The notes below the pieces were generated by a model. It saw only the letters and a program-made list of their open reading frames with translations, was not told the origin of the DNA and made no database searches. A stretch of DNA of 64,000 nt from an uncultured Bacilli bacterium (GTDB lineage: Bacteria; Bacillota_I; Bacilli_A; RF39; UBA660): NCBI GenBank assembly GCA_949425635.1, contig CASPWD010000008.1, positions 46,832 through 110,831 of the forward strand. Direction: 5' to 3'. Position numbers and translations under genes: made by a program. Of this stretch, positions 59,397-64,000 are shown one piece after another (the first letter of the stretch is position 1; every line of letters starts with the position of its first letter).

Positions 59397-61670
59397 TTAT
59401 CTTCTTTCACTTTTCTTCTTAGAGCATTGTAAAATTAATTTTTTAGCAATTTCTTTTTCTGGAACTTCACTTAAATCACTGAAGTCTCTTTCTCTTATTT
59501 CACTTCTTATATCATATATACTTTTGAATTTACTCATGATAAATTTCAAATAATCATCACTTTTAGTTTGGATGAATTTTTCTGCTAATACTTGATCAAT
59601 ATTTTTACTATTATGTTTTATGTATTTAACAATAGCTGAGGCATCTCTAGTTGTTACAATACCAATTGGTGTATCAAGGCCTTCTTTTTCGGCATAATCA
59701 TCACATACACGTCTGAAGTTTACAAATATGTTGTACCAATTTTCGTACTCACCAAATATTCTTCCTTCGACACGATTATCATACCAGAATCTTTTTGGTG
59801 TCATTCTTTGTTGAACAGATTCGTCTATTTTACCACGAGATGAGAAGGCTTGATTTTCTCCTTCACCAGATGTATTACCAGCACTTATCATACGGAAGTT
59901 TGGATTAATTGGAACCGTCATATCTTCGGCAAATGTAACATATCTTGGTCTTTCTGGTTTTTCAAGCACATCTAATAAACCTGAATATAATTCATTTAAT
60001 ACTACTTGAGTATCAGGATTACCATTATCGAATTCATCTAATGATAAAAGTTTACCATAAACTAAGGCAACGAAAGCTTGCGTAGCTCTAAATCTTCCTT
60101 GTGGATCATTGTAAGCCATCAAACTATATTTGTCAGTAATCTTACCATTATCGATTAGTTCAATACCTACTAAGCTAGCTGCTTGTTTCATTGTATAAGA
60201 TTTACCACATCCACTTGGTCCCCATAAATAGCACCAGTCACCTTCTAGGATACAACGAATTATTTCTTCAGTCATATCATGGAATATTTCTCCATTTGCT
60301 TCTCTTCTTTTTTTCTCCTCTAAAATGCGGTTCATTCTTGTGTCAAATGGAATTCTTTCATCAAAAGCTGGGATTATAATAGATTTAGCTCCTCCTTCAG
60401 GAATAATAACACTTGGATTAGCAGGGCTCACTACTCTATCATATCCAGGAATAATGATACTTGGTGAAGTACTTTCAGCAATAATAGCAGAAGTTGTAGC
60501 TCCAGTTTGTAGAGAATTGAACTTAAGTAAAGCTTCTCTTATAGAATCATCCGCTTGAGCACTTGCAAGTAATTCTTGTAGTTGTGGTTCATTTTCAACA
60601 TAACTTTTTAATTTACCAACACTTTCCTCTGTAGCAGTTTGGATTCTTAATAACTCAGAAGTTGTAGCACTTGATAATCCTTGAGCAGCTAATTTAATTT
60701 CTCTTATTTTCTTTTGAGCGTCAGCTAATACTTGATTAAATACTTGATCGCTATTTATTTTCATTGCTTCTTCTAAAGTTAACAAATAGGCATCTAGTTC
60801 TTCCATTATTTCTGTTTTAAGAGTTGTAATAAGTGTATTTATCTCTTGGATAGCATTGTCACTATGGTCTTTAAGTTCTTTTTTTCCTTGATTTAAAGTA
60901 GTTGTTATTTCTTTTTTGCCAGATGTAGTTAATGCTTTAACACGTTCTTGATATGTTGTTACACTTTTTTTCATTACCTCTAATTTTGTTATTAATCCTT
61001 GAGCTTTTTCTGCTTCTGCTGAAATGGTAGCTAGAGTTTTTTCATCTATTGGATATACTCCACATCTTTTCTTAGCTTCTATAAGCATTTTTTCACTATA
61101 TTCAGTCATACTGCCTAATTCAAATCTTATGCCATTGATAAAGCTTAATAATTCATTCTTAAATATTTGAGGATTTGTACAATATGGACTTACCATTACT
61201 CCATAATTAAAAATATATCTACTTTTCTCTAATAGTTCAGCATTTTCACTTATCATATTCATTATATAAAGATAATCATATCTAGTTTGGAATAAGGCGT
61301 AGAAACTGCTATCAAATAGATTATTAGCAATTAATCCATTTGAACCGCAAAAATTATTTAAGAACATTTCCATAAGACCTTGATAATCTTGTGTATGTAC
61401 GCCTTCTGGAATTAGAAGCCTAATCATTTTTATATAATTTTCAAAAGCTTCTTCTGCATCAAAGTCGTAGTTTTCATTTAATAATGTTACTATTGCTCTA
61501 CTTAGGAATTCAAAAGTAAAAAAGTCGTTATTGGCTTCACCATTATTAACTCTATCTACATAATTGATTAAAAAAGTACGATCAGTATCCTTTAAATTAG
61601 AATATCTAATTGCTTTCATTAATTTTTTATAATTTTTTTCTTCTTCTGTATCGTTATTAAATAAACCCAT
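59397..61670 (-). CDS. MoxR-like (AAA_5) ATPase with coiled coil and repeat linker
   Basis: A 757-residue protein. Residues 1-200 are helical, 210-360 a long coiled coil, and about 385-440 a linker with three repeats of the form S-I/V-I-I-P. A dynein-type AAA+ domain follows: WCYLWGPSGCGKSYTMKQAA (Walker A, about residue 485), GKLLSLDEFDNG (Walker B), ISAGNTSGEGE (sensor-like) and VQQRMTPKRFWYDNR. MoxR ATPases act as chaperones, often with vWA proteins. I chose ATG 61668..61670, preceded by GGGTGAGTAAC and 1 bp past the previous stop. It is the middle gene of a three-gene operon. Confidence 0.8.
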   Translation of the reverse strand: MGLFNNDTEEEKNYKKLMKAIRYSNLKDTDRTFLINYVDRVNNGEANNDFFTFEFLSRAIVTLLNENYDFDAEEAFENYIKMIRLLIPEGVHTQDYQGLMEMFLNNFCGSNGLIANNLFDSSFYALFQTRYDYLYIMNMISENAELLEKSRYIFNYGVMVSPYCTNPQIFKNELLSFINGIRFELGSMTEYSEKMLIEAKKRCGVYPIDEKTLATISAEAEKAQGLITKLEVMKKSVTTYQERVKALTTSGKKEITTTLNQGKKELKDHSDNAIQEINTLITTLKTEIMEELDAYLLTLEEAMKINSDQVFNQVLADAQKKIREIKLAAQGLSSATTSELLRIQTATEESVGKLKSYVENEPQLQELLASAQADDSIREALLKFNSLQTGATTSAIIAESTSPSIIIPGYDRVVSPANPSVIIPEGGAKSIIIPAFDERIPFDTRMNRILEEKKRREANGEIFHDMTEEIIRCILEGDWCYLWGPSGCGKSYTMKQAASLVGIELIDNGKITDKYSLMAYNDPQGRFRATQAFVALVYGKLLSLDEFDNGNPDTQVVLNELYSGLLDVLEKPERPRYVTFAEDMTVPINPNFRMISAGNTSGEGENQAFSSRGKIDESVQQRMTPKRFWYDNRVEGRIFGEYENWYNIFVNFRRVCDDYAEKEGLDTPIGIVTTRDASAIVKYIKHNSKNIDQVLAEKFIQTKSDDYLKFIMSKFKSIYDIRSEIRERDFSDLSEVPEKEIAKKLILQCSKKKSERR

Positions 61671-61671
61671 G

Positions 61672-62991
61672 TTACTCACCCTTTATTAAATTTAATATTT
61701 TGTATTTATTAACTAAATCACTATTAGTTATAATGTGTTTTTTACCTAGACTTACTAGTCTCTCTTTTTTTATTCCTTTTAAACCTTCAGTACTTTTGCA
61801 AGCATGGTAATAATGTTTACCATTTAAGACACCATTATAGAACCCATTACTTACTGTGTCTGTATCAAAAGACGTCTCTAAAACATAAACTTTGCTTTCA
61901 TTATCAATACATACACCTAGTAGATTTTTTCTTACTTCGTCTAGAATTACATCATTCGCACTGGATGCTTCAGTTCTACTACGTTTATATCTTTTTGAAT
62001 AATATTCTTTTTTGACAAAACCATTCTCAAATATGCCGATATACATATTACATATTTCAATAATTTTTTCTACAATACTAATATCTATAATATTTGTATT
62101 AATACCATATAGTGCTCCCCATGGCAATCTAAACCAAGTCAGACTAGTAGGTTCATCAATATCTGCTAAGTTTTGCAGTTCGTTTTCATCTACTTTAGCT
62201 AAATCTTCATTTTTATAGCTTATTGTTAGGCCATTTTTTGTAACGTCGTGTATTTCTTTTACAACTCCATTAGTTATGACATATCTAGATTCTGAAATTA
62301 GTCCATACTCTTCTAAATCTATGTTGACTTGTATGCTGTCTTTTAAAAATTGAACTTTTACTGTTATTGGTTTAAAGTTAATTATTCCACCTACATAAAA
62401 TATAAAACTATTATTATCGGTCTTATCAAAACTAAAAGGGAATGTACGATCTACTCCATCAATAGTTCCTGTTATGGCATAATTTGTTCTGTAACCAGTT
62501 ATTTCTTCATTATCAAATACTATCACTTTGTTCGTAAAGCTAAATAGTCTCATTATGTGATATTTAACAATATCAATAAGTGATTTAACTTCATCTATTT
62601 GGAAAGTAAGACTTGTATCAAAAGAATCTTTATTTTGGTAAAAACTATATACTTCATTAATACTCTCAAGTTTTCCACTATCTAAAATCCTTTTTGTTTT
62701 TTCATCAATATCTATTCCTTTATTAGTTCTAAATGGATTTGATAAAGCGTCTTCTAAGATATTATCTTTTTCGTCACTATAAACTTGGAAAACTTTTTTT
62801 ACATAAGTATCGAAGTGTTTATCTTTAGCACATAAGTTAAGTGATTTACCACCATCATATGTTATCAATATTGCAGGAACAATCATGTCTTGTCCACTGC
62901 TCATTGATACCATTTCCCATATTTTAATCGTTTCTAAATTTCTAATGTTATAGATATCAACCAAATCTGGTTCCATTCCGTAAAATTGCAT
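61672..62991 (-). CDS. Uncharacterised protein of the MoxR operon
   Basis: A 439-residue soluble protein, first of the operon. Landmarks are MQFYGMEPDLVDIYNIRNLE and LTWFRLPWGALYGINTNI, then KYKILNLIKGE at the C-terminus. It appears alpha/beta with several beta-rich segments; no signal, membrane helix or motif of a known enzyme. I prefer ATG 62989..62991 after GGGGTGCATAATT. Its stop is 1 bp from the AAA+ start, so the two are tightly coupled. It is a candidate substrate or adaptor of the ATPase. Confidence 0.65.
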   Translation of the reverse strand: MQFYGMEPDLVDIYNIRNLETIKIWEMVSMSSGQDMIVPAILITYDGGKSLNLCAKDKHFDTYVKKVFQVYSDEKDNILEDALSNPFRTNKGIDIDEKTKRILDSGKLESINEVYSFYQNKDSFDTSLTFQIDEVKSLIDIVKYHIMRLFSFTNKVIVFDNEEITGYRTNYAITGTIDGVDRTFPFSFDKTDNNSFIFYVGGIINFKPITVKVQFLKDSIQVNIDLEEYGLISESRYVITNGVVKEIHDVTKNGLTISYKNEDLAKVDENELQNLADIDEPTSLTWFRLPWGALYGINTNIIDISIVEKIIEICNMYIGIFENGFVKKEYYSKRYKRSRTEASSANDVILDEVRKNLLGVCIDNESKVYVLETSFDTDTVSNGFYNGVLNGKHYYHACKSTEGLKGIKKERLVSLGKKHIITNSDLVNKYKILNLIKGE

Positions 62992-63018
62992 AATTATGCA
63001 CCCCATTTGTAATTATTT

Positions 63019-63047
63019 ACTATACATTATTTAGAGGAAATAGTCAA
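63019..63047 (-). promoter_or_regulatory. Promoter of the MoxR operon
   Basis: Minus strand TTGACT, 17 bp, TATAGT, about 30 bp upstream of the first ATG. Confidence 0.8.
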
Positions 63048-63071
63048 TTTGTCTTTATGATAATTTCCTTC

Positions 63072-63110
63072 AAAAAAAGACAAATAAGTTTGATATTAAA
63101 CTTATTTGTC
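63072..63110 (-). terminator. Terminator downstream of the NPDTG surface protein gene
   Basis: A perfect 13-bp stem GACAAATAAGTTT / AAACTTATTTGTC with a 6-nt loop, then seven T on the minus strand. Confidence 0.88.
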
Positions 63111-63143
63111 TAAATAATATTTTGTGTTTTTTTTAACTTAAAT

Positions 63144-63231
63144 AAGTAATGTGGAATATATAACGAATTTAGTAGTAAAGTATTTGTAGTTTGATAGTTT
63201 TATTTCATGTTTATATATTCCACGTTTACTT
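63144..63231. repeat. Imperfect inverted repeat in the 3' UTR
   Basis: AAGTAATGTGGAATATATAA at 63144..63163 pairs imperfectly with the complement of 63209..63231 (TTATATATTCCACG then TTTACTT). The core of 13 bp or more is perfect, and the spacer is about 45 nt. No reading frame of note is present. It lies between the surface protein stop and the terminator at 63072. Confidence 0.7.
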
Positions 63232-63238
63232 AAATTGA

Positions 63239-63889
63239 TTAAATAACTTTTCTTTTTTTATTAACAGATAGATAAAATAGTATCAGTACAAATACAATAG
63301 TTAAACTTATTAGAAGTATTTTGATGTACTCACTTTGACTATCTCCTGTATCAGGATTTATTGGTACAACTAGGTCGTTATATTCTGCAACAAATTCCCA
63401 ATCTACATAAGAATACTCATCATTCTCTGTTACATCGTATTCTTCGATTAACTTTGTATTTACGACTATCTCGCCATTCATTTTTGATTTGTATTCACCT
63501 ATATAAATCGTGTTTGTTAAATCTAAATTATCATGGCTGTAATCTAATCCATCCGCAAATCCACTATATAGAAGTTCACCATTCATTGTTATTTCCATCT
63601 TTATATTCTTTAGTAAATCTGCAGCAAGTTCACTTTGTTCTCTATTCTTAACTCTCATGTATAATTTGTAATCATAGTTGCTATCATTTTCAATAGTTAA
63701 TCGATCTTCATATGATGAACCAGGTACCATATCTACATGTTTCATAAAGTATTCGTCGTCATACTTAGAGCTATCATAGTATAATCTATCTCCACTACCT
63801 GTGAAGTATAGTTTATTTTCTCTAGCGTTTACTAGAGTAAAACTAAATAGCATAAGTACTAGTAATAAAGACTTTAATATTTTTTTCAT
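63239..63889 (-). CDS. Surface protein with NPDTG sorting signal
   Basis: A 216-residue secreted protein. A signal peptide (ILKSLLLVLMLFSFTLVNA) is followed by an immunoglobulin-like beta domain of about 155 residues (MVPGSSYEDRLTIENDSNYD). The C-terminus is VPINPDTGDSQSEYIKI, then a membrane helix and KKRKVI. The NPxTG motif, helix and basic tail fit a sortase substrate, matching the protein at 10414..11334. The fold pattern resembles TasA/camelysin-like or pilin-linker domains, but this is not certain. SD is AAAGGAGGTTTAC. It follows another gene by 34 bp. Confidence 0.72.
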   Translation of the reverse strand: MKKILKSLLLVLMLFSFTLVNARENKLYFTGSGDRLYYDSSKYDDEYFMKHVDMVPGSSYEDRLTIENDSNYDYKLYMRVKNREQSELAADLLKNIKMEITMNGELLYSGFADGLDYSHDNLDLTNTIYIGEYKSKMNGEIVVNTKLIEEYDVTENDEYSYVDWEFVAEYNDLVVPINPDTGDSQSEYIKILLISLTIVFVLILFYLSVNKKRKVI

Positions 63890-63923
63890 AGTAAACCTCC
63901 TTTATTAGAATTTTTTTATTTTA

Positions 63924-64000
63924 TTAAGCAGCTGGAGCTATTTCTACTTCAGTTTCCCAAGCTTCTGCATATTTGTCATATTGAACAGTTTCTACTTTAA
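63924..64000 (-). CDS. C-terminal end of a gene entering from beyond the window
   Basis: The open frame ends ...AEAWETEVEIAPAA and stop at 63924..63926. Only about 25 residues are visible. It lies upstream of the NPDTG surface protein in the same direction with no terminator between, so the two are probably one operon. Identity unknown. Confidence 0.55.
   Translation of the reverse strand, partial: KVETVQYDKYAEAWETEVEIAPAA

Noticed and set aside
1..64000. Mycoplasma-type code with UGA as Trp
   Set aside because: Several complete genes end at TGA (for example at 39750 and 14325) and no conserved Trp position needs TGA.
1..64000. CRISPR arrays, insertion sequences, tRNA and rRNA genes
   Set aside because: No regularly spaced direct repeats, transposase frames, terminal inverted repeats with target duplications, or tRNA T-arm motifs were seen on reading either strand. 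A tRNAscan-SE and ISfinder search would settle it.

Overview
The window looks like a chromosome segment from a low-GC Gram-positive bacterium related to Bacilli or Mollicutes, probably an uncultured host-associated lineage of the RF39 or Erysipelotrichia type. That placement is inference. Supporting points are very AT-rich DNA, strong GGAGG-type Shine-Dalgarno sites, an infC-rpmI-rplT operon with a leader, ftsA-ftsZ, recX, prsA, Listeria-Bacteroides repeat proteins, WXG100 proteins and YfhO proteins. Several genes end in TGA (39034..39750, 14325..15464), so UGA is a stop and this is not a mycoplasma-type code. No rRNA, tRNA, insertion sequence or CRISPR array was seen. Almost all genes lie on the minus strand. 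Exceptions are 38568..40721, 43056..44414 and 50333..51364.

Region 1 (1-13.5 kb) holds two zinc-ribbon membrane proteins, one a clostripain-type protease, then ftsZ and ftsA with a clear promoter. A Listeria-Bacteroides repeat protein follows, then the infC-rpmI-rplT operon. That operon has a sigma-A promoter, a leader terminator with competing upstream pairing, and a non-AUG infC start. A coiled-coil phosphoesterase, a second repeat protein with an NPNTG sorting signal and a HelD-type helicase complete it.

Region 2 (13.5-19.3 kb) is a type VII secretion substrate operon. It has two WXG100 proteins, four other helical proteins and two DUF4176-type proteins, but no EssC/EccC motor. A C-terminally anchored membrane protein of unknown role lies next to it.

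Region 3 (19.3-38.3 kb) is a Tad/Flp-type pilus locus in two transcription units. The upstream unit encodes a membrane-anchored surface protein, a 1899-residue secreted cysteine-rich protein, a pilin-like protein, CpaB, CpaF, TadB and TadC. The downstream unit encodes four pilin-like proteins and a TadZ/CpaE-like protein. Two YfhO-type membrane proteins with their own promoter sit between them.

Region 4 (38.5-53.2 kb) is mixed housekeeping and envelope function: thioredoxin-like, CPBP protease, a degenerate phosphoesterase, an RNA methyltransferase, phosphohexomutase, GH25 lysozyme, FtsK, PrsA, RecX and a DHH phosphoesterase lacking an AUG/GUG/UUG start. An intergenic locus at 44.46-44.80 kb combines a promoter-terminator-defined small RNA with a convergent 26-residue membrane peptide. 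A 33-residue YjcZ-like peptide lies near 50.1 kb.

Region 5 (53.2-64 kb) has tandem acetate kinase genes, a 59-residue protein, an HEMSH-motif protein, ThiI, and a three-gene operon. That operon pairs a MoxR-like AAA+ ATPase with a possible vWA-like partner and a novel protein. A surface protein with an NPDTG signal and the end of another gene close the window. The most interesting items are the small RNA/peptide locus, the AUC-start DHH gene, the AAA+ operon, the convergent-gene palindrome, and the pilus locus with its giant protein.
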